Counted from the first letter of the stretch, positions 6,221 to 12,657 are shown. The stretch is DNA of 12,657 bases from an uncultured Bacilli bacterium (GCA_947624095.1 CANQIR010000018.1:1-12657); one strand, 5' to 3'. The notes: generated by a model from the sequence alone, not told the origin. Numbers and translations: made by a program.

Positions 6221-8839
6221 ATGAAAAATACAGGACTTACAGAAGAAGAAGTACAAAATTCTCGTCGTAAAAATGGTACTAATCTCATTAATTATCAACA
6301 TAAAAATACCTTCCTAAAATTATTTTTAGAATCCCTTGGTGATCCCATAATTCGTATCTTATTAATCGCCCTAGGGATTAAATTATTATTCTTATTCCAA
6401 GATTTTGATTGGTATGAAACTATCGGCATTGTGGCCTCTATCTTAATAGCATCTTTAGTTTCCACAATTAGCGAGTATGGTAGCGAAGCGGCCTTTGCTC
6501 GTCTTCAAGAAGAATCTAGTAAGACTAAAACCAAAGTTAGAAGAAATAATCAAATAGAGGAAATTTTAATCGATGATGTCGTTGTCGGAGATATTGTCAT
6601 TTTAAATAGTGGCGATAAAATACCAGCTGATGGTTATCTAATCGAAGGTGAATTATCAGTAGATGAATCTAGTCTCAATGGCGAAAGTAAAGAAATTGAA
6701 AAAACTAAAGTAAATGGTCAAATAAAAAAAGAAAATCGTTGCTACCGTGGTAGTGTTGTATATAATGGCGAAGCTTTAATGCTTGTTGAAAATGTTGGGA
6801 TTAATACCGAATATGGTCGTCTTGCTAAAGACCTACAAGAAGTAACCCCCGACAGTCCCCTAAAGGTTCGTCTTCGTGGCCTTGCTGAATTCATTAGTAA
6901 AATCGGTTATATCGGAGCATTACTAGTCTCATTATCCTATTTATTTTCCGTTATCGTTATTGCCAATCATTTCGACTTAGGCTTAATTAAAGAAACCATC
7001 CTCAATGGTCGCTTAATGTTTTCTCATCTTCTATATGCTTTAACTCTTAGTGTAACGATTATCGTGGTAGCTGTTCCAGAAGGTTTACCAATGATGATTA
7101 CCTTGGTTTTATCTTCCAATATGAAACGAATGTTAAAAAGCAATGTCTTAGTCCGCAAATTAGTTGGCATTGAAACAGCCGGTAGTTTAAACGTTTTACT
7201 AACCGATAAAACGGGCACCTTAACCAAAGGCAAATTAGAAGTAGTAGGTTTTATGAGTAGTAATTTAAAATACTTTAAAAATGAACGCGAACTTTACGAA
7301 TATAATGAGTTATATCATTTAGTAAGAGAATCCCTTGTCTATAATAATGCTAGTAAATATAATGACCAAAATGAAGTAGTAGGTGGAAATATCACAGATC
7401 GTGCCTTACTTAAATTCTTCAAAAATACCAAAGAAATATTTCCTACCATTATTCAAAAAATACCATTTAATAGTCAAAATAAATATTCTCTTATCACTAC
7501 TAAAAAAGATAAATATATGACTTATCTTAAAGGTGCCCCAGAAATAATTTTATCTAAATGTAATAAAAGACAGTTACCAGATGGCTCGCTATCTTATAAG
7601 TTAGATTCCCAAATAATCCAAAATGAAATAAAATCCGCTACTACTAAAGGAATGCGCGTTATCGCCCTAGCATATAGTGATAAATATTATTTAACTAATG
7701 AATTAAATAACTTTACCTTTATTGGTTTAATATTTATTAAAGATGAACTTCGTAAAGAGACTGTTGAAGGAATTAAATTAGTTACCGAAGCTGGTATTCA
7801 AACTATTATGCTTACTGGTGATGATTTAGATACGGCCCTATCCATTGCAAGGGAAAGTGGCATTCTTACTAATAAAGACGATTTAGCTATCACTAGTGTC
7901 GAACTTGCTAATATGTCTGATAATGAACTCTTAAAAATCTACCCTCGTTTAAAAGTAGTAGCTAGAAGTCTGCCTACCGATAAAAGTCGTTTAGTAAAAA
8001 TTCTCCAATCCAAAGATTTAGTTGTTGGAATGACTGGCGATGGAGTTAATGATGCCCCTGCTTTAAAAAAAGCTGATGTAGGTTTTGCAATGGGTAGTGG
8101 TACAGAAGTAAGTAAAGAAGCCTCAGATATAGTAATATTAGATGATAATATTCTTTCAATTAGTAACGCAATTCTTTATGGCCGAACTATCTTTAAAAGT
8201 ATCCGCAAATTTATTATCTTTCAATTGACTGTTAATATGTGTGCAATGATTATATCCATTATCGGTCCATTTATTGGCGTAAACACCCCAGTAACCATTA
8301 TTCAAATGTTATGGATTAATATGATTATGGATACCTTTGCTGGTATTGCATTCTCCTTTGAACCAGCCTTAAAAGAATATATGTCAGAACCACCTAAGAA
8401 AAAAGACGAACCAATTATCAATCATTATATGTATGGTGAAATCTTATTTACCGGTTTATATTCTGCTATTCTTTGCATTATTTTCCTCAAACTTCCCATT
8501 TTCAAAGGTTTAATTAGAATTGGTAGTGCCAATCAATATCTTATGACAGCATACTTTGCTTTATTTATCTTTATCGGTCTATTTAATGCTTTTAATGCTC
8601 GTACTGAAAGAATAAATTTATTAGCCAATATTAATCAAAATAAAGTATTTATAACCGTTATTACTTTCATTGTAGTTGTTCAAACTTACTTAATTTATTT
8701 TGGTGGGGATTTATTCCGTACTTATGGTCTAACTTTTAAAGAATTCTTTATAGTCTTAACCTTAGCAATCTCTGTCATCCCTGTCGATTGGTTAAGAAAA
8801 TTCTATCTAAGAAAAAATAATTTATCTATTCATACCTAG
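6221..8839 (+). CDS. P-type calcium-transporting ATPase, PMCA type
   Basis: An 872-residue membrane pump of normal length for P2-type ATPases; it is expected to export Ca2+ using ATP. Features in order: a cation-ATPase N-terminal segment (TGLTEEEVQNSRRKNGTN); an actuator domain with NGES (153-156) in place of the usual TGES; M4 with PEGLP (286-290), the Ca2+-site motif; phosphorylation site DKTGTLTKG with Asp329; a nucleotide-binding region with a KGAPE motif; hinge TGDGVNDAP (605-613); M5 QLTVNMCAMI; and M6 QMLWINMIMD (695-704) with Asn700 and Asp704. The M6 form xIMDTxA matches plasma-membrane (PMCA) pumps rather than SERCA or PMR1. No long C-terminal calmodulin-type tail is present. An AGGAGG site (6208-6213) precedes the ATG. 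No clear promoter is visible; a TATACT at 6197-6202 is weak. The cotJ genes begin 55 bases downstream with no terminator between. Confidence 0.92.
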   Translation: MKNTGLTEEEVQNSRRKNGTNLINYQHKNTFLKLFLESLGDPIIRILLIALGIKLLFLFQDFDWYETIGIVASILIASLVSTISEYGSEAAFARLQEESSKTKTKVRRNNQIEEILIDDVVVGDIVILNSGDKIPADGYLIEGELSVDESSLNGESKEIEKTKVNGQIKKENRCYRGSVVYNGEALMLVENVGINTEYGRLAKDLQEVTPDSPLKVRLRGLAEFISKIGYIGALLVSLSYLFSVIVIANHFDLGLIKETILNGRLMFSHLLYALTLSVTIIVVAVPEGLPMMITLVLSSNMKRMLKSNVLVRKLVGIETAGSLNVLLTDKTGTLTKGKLEVVGFMSSNLKYFKNERELYEYNELYHLVRESLVYNNASKYNDQNEVVGGNITDRALLKFFKNTKEIFPTIIQKIPFNSQNKYSLITTKKDKYMTYLKGAPEIILSKCNKRQLPDGSLSYKLDSQIIQNEIKSATTKGMRVIALAYSDKYYLTNELNNFTFIGLIFIKDELRKETVEGIKLVTEAGIQTIMLTGDDLDTALSIARESGILTNKDDLAITSVELANMSDNELLKIYPRLKVVARSLPTDKSRLVKILQSKDLVVGMTGDGVNDAPALKKADVGFAMGSGTEVSKEASDIVILDDNILSISNAILYGRTIFKSIRKFIIFQLTVNMCAMIISIIGPFIGVNTPVTIIQMLWINMIMDTFAGIAFSFEPALKEYMSEPPKKKDEPIINHYMYGEILFTGLYSAILCIIFLKLPIFKGLIRIGSANQYLMTAYFALFIFIGLFNAFNARTERINLLANINQNKVFITVITFIVVVQTYLIYFGGDLFRTYGLTFKEFFIVLTLAISVIPVDWLRKFYLRKNNLSIHT

Positions 8840-8847
8840 GCAATAAT

Positions 8848-8877
8848 CCATATCAATCTAGACAAAAGTCATAGTAT
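8848..8877 (+). promoter_or_regulatory. Possible sigma-E-type promoter of the cotJ locus
   Basis: CCATATC (8848-8854) and CATAGTAT (8870-8877), 15 bases apart, match 5 of 7 and 6 of 8 positions of the B. subtilis sigma-E consensus (KMATATT, CATACAHT). cotJ of B. subtilis is known to be sigma-E dependent, which is why this was looked for. The predicted transcript would start almost at the AGGAGGT ribosome site (8884-8890), which is tight. Co-transcription with the calcium pump gene is the alternative. Confidence 0.35.
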
Positions 8878-8894
8878 ATCACCAGGAGGTAGTT

Positions 8895-9305
8895 ATGTTA
8901 TTTGATGATTTAGATTATGGTGTTTTTGGTTTAGAAATGCCTAGAAATGATCTATATAGTCCTGAAGAAGGATTACAAAGAGGAAATATGTTTCCTAACT
9001 TATATAAACCATATAAAAATTACAATATGCTAAAAGTAGTTGCTAAGAATGAAAAAGAAGCCTTACTTCTTAAAATATACGCCTTAGATTTTGCTATTAA
9101 TGATTTAAACTTATACTTAGATATTTACCCCCAAGAGCAAAAAAAATACTTACTATTTAAAGAATATGTCAAAGAAAGTGAAAAATTAAAAAAAGAATAT
9201 GAAAGTAAATTTGGTCCATTATGTTTAACTGATGTTGATAATATGCAATATGTTTGGTACAAGAATCCATGGCCATGGGAAAGTGGGGAAACTAAATATG
9301 TTTAA
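8895..9305 (+). CDS. cotJA-cotJB: Fused spore coat proteins CotJA-CotJB
   Basis: A 136-residue protein that joins two normally separate coat polypeptides. Residues 1-44 carry the CotJA hallmark YSPEEGLQRGNMFPNLYKPY (21-40). Residues 45-136 match CotJB along its length: a helical start, then ALDFAINDLNLYLDIYPQEQ (63-82), LKKEYESKFGPL (98-109), and the typical end NPWPWES (124-130). The joint falls at Met45 (9027), which is in frame and could be the old CotJB start, but it has no ribosome site in front, so one fused product is expected. In B. subtilis the two proteins are separate, are made in the mother cell and assemble with CotJC in the inner coat. A strong AGGAGGT precedes the ATG. The last codons overlap the cotJC start by 8 bases. 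Confidence 0.85.
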   Translation: MLFDDLDYGVFGLEMPRNDLYSPEEGLQRGNMFPNLYKPYKNYNMLKVVAKNEKEALLLKIYALDFAINDLNLYLDIYPQEQKKYLLFKEYVKESEKLKKEYESKFGPLCLTDVDNMQYVWYKNPWPWESGETKYV

Positions 9306-9861
9306 GTATGAAAAAAAATTAAATTATCCAATTAATATTAAAACTAAAGACTTAAGAATGGCCAAAGCTCTCAATACTCAATTTGGTGGTGCTAATGGGG
9401 AATTAGCAGCAGCATTAAGATATTTTTCTCAAAAATTTAGTATGCCAGATGAAAGAGGTAAAGCTCTCTTAAACGATATTGCCACTGAAGAACTTGGCCA
9501 TGTCGAAATGGTTGCCACTATGTTTCGTCAACTTACCAAAGGCGCAACCATTGAAGAATTAAAAGAAGCCGGCTTAGACGGTTACTATGCTGATCACGGC
9601 AAAGGCTTATATCCAACAGATGCTTCCGGTGTTCCCTTTGATGTCAAATATTTTGCCAGTACCGGTGATGTATTAGCTGATATCTCTGAAGATATGGCCG
9701 CTGAACAAAAAGCCCGTGCTGTTTACGAAAACTTAATTGATTTAGCAACTACGGAAGATGTAATCGGTCCATTACTATTCCTACGCCAAAGAGAAATAGT
9801 TCACTTTACTAGATTCAAAGAATTATATGAATACTATAAAAAATTATTAAAAGACAATTAA
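9298..9861 (+). CDS. cotJC: Spore coat protein CotJC, manganese-catalase family
   Basis: A 187-residue ferritin-like four-helix protein, close to the usual CotJC length. The di-manganese ligands are all present: Glu35 (NGELAAALRY), Glu65 and His68 (TEELGHVE), Glu136 (MAAEQKAR), and Glu166 and His169 (REIVHF). It should therefore be able to break down hydrogen peroxide. In B. subtilis CotJC is a coat component; homologues also occur outside spore formers, so spore formation in this organism is likely but not proven by the gene. I chose the ATG at 9298, preceded by GTGGGGAAA, over an in-frame upstream ATG at 9232. The product then begins MFKYEKKLNYP, as in known CotJC, and the extra 22 residues would lie wholly inside cotJB. 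An 8-base overlap with the upstream gene indicates coupling. Confidence 0.9.
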   Translation: MFKYEKKLNYPINIKTKDLRMAKALNTQFGGANGELAAALRYFSQKFSMPDERGKALLNDIATEELGHVEMVATMFRQLTKGATIEELKEAGLDGYYADHGKGLYPTDASGVPFDVKYFASTGDVLADISEDMAAEQKARAVYENLIDLATTEDVIGPLLFLRQREIVHFTRFKELYEYYKKLLKDN

Positions 9862-9872
9862 GTCTTTTTTTT
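9849..9872 (+). terminator. Hairpin terminator after cotJC
   Basis: AAAAGAC (9849-9855) and GTCTTTT (9862-9868) form a 7-bp stem around the stop codon, with T's running to 9872. Confidence 0.8.
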
Positions 9873-9889
9873 AATGCATCACAATTTAC

Positions 9890-9918
9890 TTTACAATCTT
9901 TCTGTGCTAAAATATAAA
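9890..9918 (+). promoter_or_regulatory. Sigma-A promoter of the trmL operon
   Basis: TTTACA (9890-9895), a 17-base spacer and TATAAA (9913-9918). A GAAAGGGTAG ribosome site follows near 9923-9932, and the ATG is at 9939. Confidence 0.65.
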
Positions 9919-9938
9919 TTATGAAAGGGTAGATATTT

Positions 9939-10499
9939 ATGAATAGTGAAAATAAGAAGTCCGTTAGTAAAGTACCAACAAAAAATTATCTTATCGTCGG
10001 TGTTATAGTCCTTGTTGTTTTATTAGGAAGTCTTTATATATATAAATGGTATGATGTCTATACCGAAAATAAAATTGCTAATAGTTACTTAATGACTAGT
10101 AAAACTTTAGTTCATGAAATAGATGATTTATCAGCTATCGAAACAGTATTTGGTGAAACAGTTCCTAATGAATATTTTGTTTACGTCAGTTATACAAAAT
10201 CCAAAAAAATCTATGAATTAGAAAAAGAATTAAAACCAATTATTGATGATTACAATTTAAAAGATTATATTTATTATATTAATGTTACCAATATGATGCA
10301 AGAAAGTGACTATCTTGCTAAATTAAATGATGCCCTAGGTTTAACTGAAAATAAAATTACCGAAGTACCAACTATGATTTATTTTAAAGATGGCGAAGTT
10401 GATGCAAGTAGTATTATTACCAGAGAAGATGACAATATAATGCAAGCCGGTGATTTTGCTAAATTACTCGATATCAAAGGAATCAATAAGAATCATTAA
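9939..10499 (+). CDS. Membrane-anchored thioredoxin-fold protein without cysteines
   Basis: A 186-residue protein with a short basic N-terminus, one membrane span (about 17-35) and a domain outside the membrane. The domain reads like a thioredoxin fold: strand EYFVYVSYT (78-86), a helix of alternating charge, strand DYIYYINVT (109-117), then VPTMIYFKDGEV (143-154), which corresponds to the cis-proline loop and the following strand of thioredoxins. The site where CxxC should be reads YTKSKK (85-90), and the protein contains no cysteine at all, so it cannot do disulfide chemistry. A binding, chaperone-like or structural role is possible; I cannot name it. It is the first gene of an operon with trmL, whose ATG begins two bases after this stop. 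A degenerate or independently evolved thioredoxin relative is the best description. Confidence 0.7.
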   Translation: MNSENKKSVSKVPTKNYLIVGVIVLVVLLGSLYIYKWYDVYTENKIANSYLMTSKTLVHEIDDLSAIETVFGETVPNEYFVYVSYTKSKKIYELEKELKPIIDDYNLKDYIYYINVTNMMQESDYLAKLNDALGLTENKITEVPTMIYFKDGEVDASSIITREDDNIMQAGDFAKLLDIKGINKNH

Positions 10500-10501
10500 T
10501 T

Positions 10502-11014
10502 ATGATAAATGTAGTACTATTTGAACCTGAAATTCCTGGTAATACTGGTAATATTATGCGTACCTGTGTAGCAACTAATTCTAAGTTGCATCTAATAAAG
10601 CCCTTAGGCTTTTCTTTAGAAGATAAATATATTAAAAGAAGTGGTGTAAATTATATCGAGCATTGTGACTACACCGTATATGAGAATATAGAAGATTTTT
10701 TTAGTAAAAACGAGGGGACATTTTATTTTTTAACTCGCTATGGTCATAAACCACCAAGTGATTTTGATTACTCTGACTCAAAAGAAAATATATACTTTAT
10801 CTTTGGCAAAGAAAGTACTGGTATTCCCAAATCTATTTTAAAAAATCATTTATCTACTTGTATGCGCTTCCCTATGACTGATAAAGTAAGAGCATTAAAT
10901 TTATCCAATACTGTTGCCATTATGGTTTATGAAGCTTTACGTCAACAAAACTATAATGACTTATTAAGAGATGAACCTCATAAAAGTAAAACTTATTTGG
11001 AGGATGATGATTAG
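10502..11014 (+). CDS. trmL: tRNA (cytidine/uridine-34 2'-O)-methyltransferase TrmL
   Basis: A 170-residue SPOUT methyltransferase that adds a 2'-O-methyl group to the wobble base of tRNA-Leu using S-adenosylmethionine, in the cytoplasm. All three family motifs are visible: EPEIPGNTGNIMRTC (8-22), FGKESTGIP (101-109) and MRFPMTDKVRALNLSNTVAI (121-140), which form the knotted SAM-binding core. The body fits the usual length of about 155-160 residues, with a short acidic C-terminal extension. No strong ribosome site stands just before the ATG (AAAGG is 21 bases away), so translation probably depends on the upstream gene, whose stop is two bases before. The stop TAG overlaps the GTG of the next gene. 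Confidence 0.93.
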   Translation: MINVVLFEPEIPGNTGNIMRTCVATNSKLHLIKPLGFSLEDKYIKRSGVNYIEHCDYTVYENIEDFFSKNEGTFYFLTRYGHKPPSDFDYSDSKENIYFIFGKESTGIPKSILKNHLSTCMRFPMTDKVRALNLSNTVAIMVYEALRQQNYNDLLRDEPHKSKTYLEDDD

Positions 11015-11268
11015 TGCATTGTAAATATTGCGGTCACGCCTTACCACTAAAAGGTATAGTTTGTCCCAACTGTGGCAAAACTATTAGTAAAGAAGAATTA
11101 CAAGAACAAAAACAAAATGAATTAAAAGAATGGGATTATTATTCCAATCAAAACACCGCCAAATACAAAAGTGAACAGCATAATGAAAATTATCGGAAAG
11201 CTTATCTATTTATAATCTTAGCTATTTGTATATTCATTCTTATTGCAGTTTTAAAAATGCTAGTGTAA
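11014..11268 (+). CDS. Small zinc-ribbon protein with C-terminal membrane anchor
   Basis: An 84-residue protein starting with GTG that shares one base with the TAG stop of trmL. A zinc ribbon (Cys3/6 and Cys17/20, with CPNCGKTIS) opens it. A charged Gln/Lys/Glu-rich linker follows, and a single hydrophobic span (about 62-84) ends it, so it is probably a tail-anchored cytoplasmic ribbon. TTGGAGGATG, 10 to 11 bases upstream, is a good ribosome site and supports the GTG start. The function is unknown. The arrangement recalls the two zinc-ribbon membrane proteins at 3496-4784, but with a shorter ribbon and no clear sequence match beyond it. Confidence 0.8.
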   Translation: MHCKYCGHALPLKGIVCPNCGKTISKEELQEQKQNELKEWDYYSNQNTAKYKSEQHNENYRKAYLFIILAICIFILIAVLKMLV

Positions 11269-11279
11269 TAGGTGATAAA

Positions 11280-11795
11280 ATGACATTAACTTTTTTATGT
11301 ATTAAAATTTTTTTCGCACGCATTCTTGATGTATCATTAGGTACAATAAGAACTATCGTTATGGTAAAAGGCAAGACTTGGGTTTCCGGTATCATTGCTT
11401 TTTTTGAAGTCTTTATTTGGTTTTATATTGCTAGGGAAGCCTTAAATACTACTATTGACAGTCTTTGGATAGGTATTTCCTATGCTGGTGGTTATGCTTC
11501 CGGAACAATTATTGGCACATTTTTATCTAATCATTTAATTAATGGTATAGTAGGAGTTCAAGTAATTAGTAAATCAATTACTAAAAAAGAAATTGAATTA
11601 ATTCGTAATCATGGTTACGGCGTATCTGTTATGGATCTCAAAGATGATTATGAAGGCATCAAAAAACAAATGTTATACATTCAAATAAATAATAAATCCT
11701 TAAAGAAACTAACTAAATTAATTCGCAGCCTAGATGAAAGTGCCTTTATTATTGTAAATGACACCAAACTCATTCAAAATGGTTATCTAAAATAA
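11280..11795 (+). CDS. UPF0316 family membrane protein with DUF2179 domain
   Basis: A 171-residue protein of the UPF0316 family (B. subtilis YebE-like). Three membrane spans (about 5-28, 35-52 and 61-83) include the family signature FFARILDVSLGTIRTI (11-26). A soluble C-terminal DUF2179 domain (about 91-171) follows; that domain has an ACT/GlnB-like fold elsewhere and may bind a small ligand, but the role of the family is unknown. I chose the ATG at 11280 because AGGTGAT stands a few bases before it and the product then starts in the usual family position. An in-frame ATG at 11226 would add 18 residues lying inside the previous gene. It is the last gene of the operon that begins at 9939, 11 bases after the zinc-ribbon gene. 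Confidence 0.88.
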   Translation: MTLTFLCIKIFFARILDVSLGTIRTIVMVKGKTWVSGIIAFFEVFIWFYIAREALNTTIDSLWIGISYAGGYASGTIIGTFLSNHLINGIVGVQVISKSITKKEIELIRNHGYGVSVMDLKDDYEGIKKQMLYIQINNKSLKKLTKLIRSLDESAFIIVNDTKLIQNGYLK

Positions 11796-11842
11796 TTTTT
11801 TTATAACTCCGGTTTAAAACTTCAATATAGTAACCGATATGT

Positions 11843-11871
11843 AAAATTGACATAGAATATGTCAATTTTTT
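11843..11871 (+). terminator. Strong hairpin, terminator of the trmL operon or Rpn operator
   Basis: AAAATTGACATA (11843-11854) and TATGTCAATTTT (11858-11869) form a perfect 12-bp stem with a 3-base GAA loop, ending in T's to 11871. It fits a terminator for the operon ending at 11795. A related inverted repeat occurs at the same place in the orphan copy, so it may belong to the Rpn control region instead. Confidence 0.65.
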
Positions 11872-11921
11872 AAACTTTTTAAAGAAATTTGTAGAAAAAT
11901 AAAGGAAATCGGCAAGTTTTT

Positions 11922-11936
11922 TATAATAAATATAGT
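11922..11936 (+). promoter_or_regulatory. Promoter -10 region of the downstream Rpn-like gene
   Basis: TATAAT (11922-11927) and TATAGT (11931-11936) lie inside the stretch conserved with the orphan copy. The -35 box is poor in this copy (TCGGCA where the orphan has TTGGAA). A GGAAAGGAGGG ribosome site (11972-11982) precedes the ATG at 11990. Confidence 0.45.
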
Positions 11937-11989
11937 GAAGGGTATGAATAAAATATCTTTCAATACTTAACGGAAAGGAGGGAAACTTT

Positions 11990-12657
11990 ATGACTAAAAT
12001 TATTCCTTTATGGCGAGATGATGTATTTAATGAAATATTTAATAATGAAGATAATATGGATTTAATAGAACATCTTATAGCGCTTTTATTTAATTTGGAT
12101 ATAAGAGATATTCGAGGGAAAGCTAAATTGTTAGCAAGAAATCTAAATAAGAAAAAGATTGAAGATGCTAAAAAACAAGTAGATATCTTAGTTGATATTA
12201 ATGGTGAAAAGTATAATATTGAAATAGAACATTCTTATAGTACTTCAAAGCTAAAGAAAGATTATTCCTATGCTTGTAATATTCATTCAAGACAAGCTAA
12301 AAAGGGGATAAAAGATTATCAAACAATAAAAGCAACTAACTTGATAGTAATATTTGTAAAAGGTTTAAATCAAAGTGAAGTATTAACAAGATATCCATTT
12401 AGAAATAAGAATGAAGAAGAAATATTAGAAGATTCAATGCGAATATATCTACTTGATGTGGAAAAAGGAATGTGCTATACTGAAGATACAAGCAAGATAG
12501 TCCAGTTTTGTCATATGTTAATGGCTGAAACAGAAGAAGAATTAAGAAAGTATACGAAAGGAGTATTCAACAATATGGAAGTAGAAGAAAAATTAATCAA
12601 CAATGATTTAGCAATAAGTATGGACCCCGATGATTATTCAATGACATTTGACTTAAG
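11990..12657 (+). CDS. PD-(D/E)XK nuclease-family (Rpn-like) protein, 5' part
   Basis: The first 222 residues are present and the gene continues past the window. The opening LWRDDVFNEIFNNEDN and the later layout match proteins annotated as Rpn family recombination-promoting nuclease or PD-(D/E)XK nuclease family transposase. The nuclease core reads VDILVDI with Asp65, then YNIEIEH with Glu78 and Glu80; the last position is more often Gln or Lys in relatives, so activity is uncertain. A lysine-rich segment (KKDYSYACNIHSRQAKKG) follows. The frame is open throughout and preceded by an excellent GGAAAGGAGGG site. Codons 184-201 are the part shared base for base with the left end of the window. 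After that this copy continues LINNDLAISMDPDDY, unlike the left copy. Relatives are known to stimulate recA-independent recombination; whether this one does is inference. Confidence 0.85.
   Translation, partial: MTKIIPLWRDDVFNEIFNNEDNMDLIEHLIALLFNLDIRDIRGKAKLLARNLNKKKIEDAKKQVDILVDINGEKYNIEIEHSYSTSKLKKDYSYACNIHSRQAKKGIKDYQTIKATNLIVIFVKGLNQSEVLTRYPFRNKNEEEILEDSMRIYLLDVEKGMCYTEDTSKIVQFCHMLMAETEEELRKYTKGVFNNMEVEEKLINNDLAISMDPDDYSMTFDL
12538..12592 (+). repeat. 55-base direct repeat, right copy
   Basis: Identical to 1-55, inside the Rpn-like gene and in the same frame. Identity ends sharply at 12592. Confidence 0.95.

Larger units (their letters stand above)
11841..11944 (+). repeat. Rpn-gene upstream region, intact copy
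   Basis: This is the counterpart of 284-398. It lies directly before a gene of the family, and its last 31 bases (11914-11944) are identical to 368-398. The rest is alignable with small gaps, including the inverted repeat, the A/T tracts and the GGAAAT block. Confidence 0.85.

Noticed and set aside
9232..9297. Longer N-terminus for CotJC from the ATG at 9232
   Set aside because: It lies wholly inside cotJB and has no ribosome site, and CotJC proteins start at the equivalent of MFKYEKKL encoded at 9298.
11226..11279. Longer N-terminus for the UPF0316 protein from 11226
   Set aside because: It overlaps the membrane span of the upstream zinc-ribbon gene, and the ATG at 11280 has a good ribosome site and the expected family start.
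1..12592. The whole interval as a composite transposon flanked by direct repeats
   Set aside because: The repeats are internal parts of coding genes, no terminal inverted repeats or target duplications are seen, and the cargo is mostly ordinary chromosomal genes. The family name 'transposase' for Rpn-like proteins does not by itself imply a mobile element.

Overview
The window looks like a piece of an AT-rich, low-GC Gram-positive chromosome. I infer an uncultured, probably host-associated member of the Bacilli (RF39-like or Erysipelotrichales-like). The signs are strong AGGAGG-type ribosome sites, sigma-A-like promoters, U-tailed hairpin terminators, a cotJ spore-coat locus and an overall sequence that is roughly 30% GC by eye. 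The genetic code appears standard: every tryptophan codon I checked is TGG, and of the 12 stop codons visible 9 are TAA, 3 are TAG and none is TGA. Nearly all genes are on the + strand.

Layout. (1) Positions 1-824 hold the 3' end of a PD-(D/E)XK nuclease-family (Rpn-like) gene. It is followed by an orphan copy of the upstream control region of that gene family and about 320 bases of apparently degraded DNA. (2) 825-3386 encodes a fused ATPase/permease of the MacB/FtsX type, in its own promoter-terminator unit. (3) 3496-4784 is a two-gene operon of zinc-ribbon membrane proteins with nearly identical N-termini. (4) 4898-6157 encodes an AAA ATPase of the DUF4143 group. Its promoter region carries three copies of a short repeat at an exact 23-base period. 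(5) 6221-8839 encodes a PMCA-type P-type calcium ATPase. (6) 8895-9861 is a compact cotJ locus, with CotJA and CotJB fused into one reading frame and CotJC, a manganese-catalase-like protein, overlapping it. A sigma-E-like promoter can be proposed in front. (7) 9939-11795 is an operon of a cysteine-free thioredoxin-fold membrane-anchored protein, the tRNA wobble methyltransferase TrmL, a small zinc-ribbon membrane protein and a UPF0316/DUF2179 membrane protein. (8) 11841-12657 holds a second Rpn-like gene, complete with its control region and running off the window.

The two ends are related. The first 55 bases are identical to 12538-12592, and 31 bases of the orphan control region (368-398) are identical to 11914-11944. 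The ordinary genes between them therefore sit between copies of one recently duplicated or recombining gene family. The most interesting items are this duplicated, tail-swapped nuclease pair with its orphan promoter, the 23-base-period repeats before the DUF4143 ATPase, and the fused cotJA-cotJB gene beside a calcium pump. I do not see a clearly new multi-gene defence or mobile system. The middle of the window is mostly housekeeping and envelope genes.
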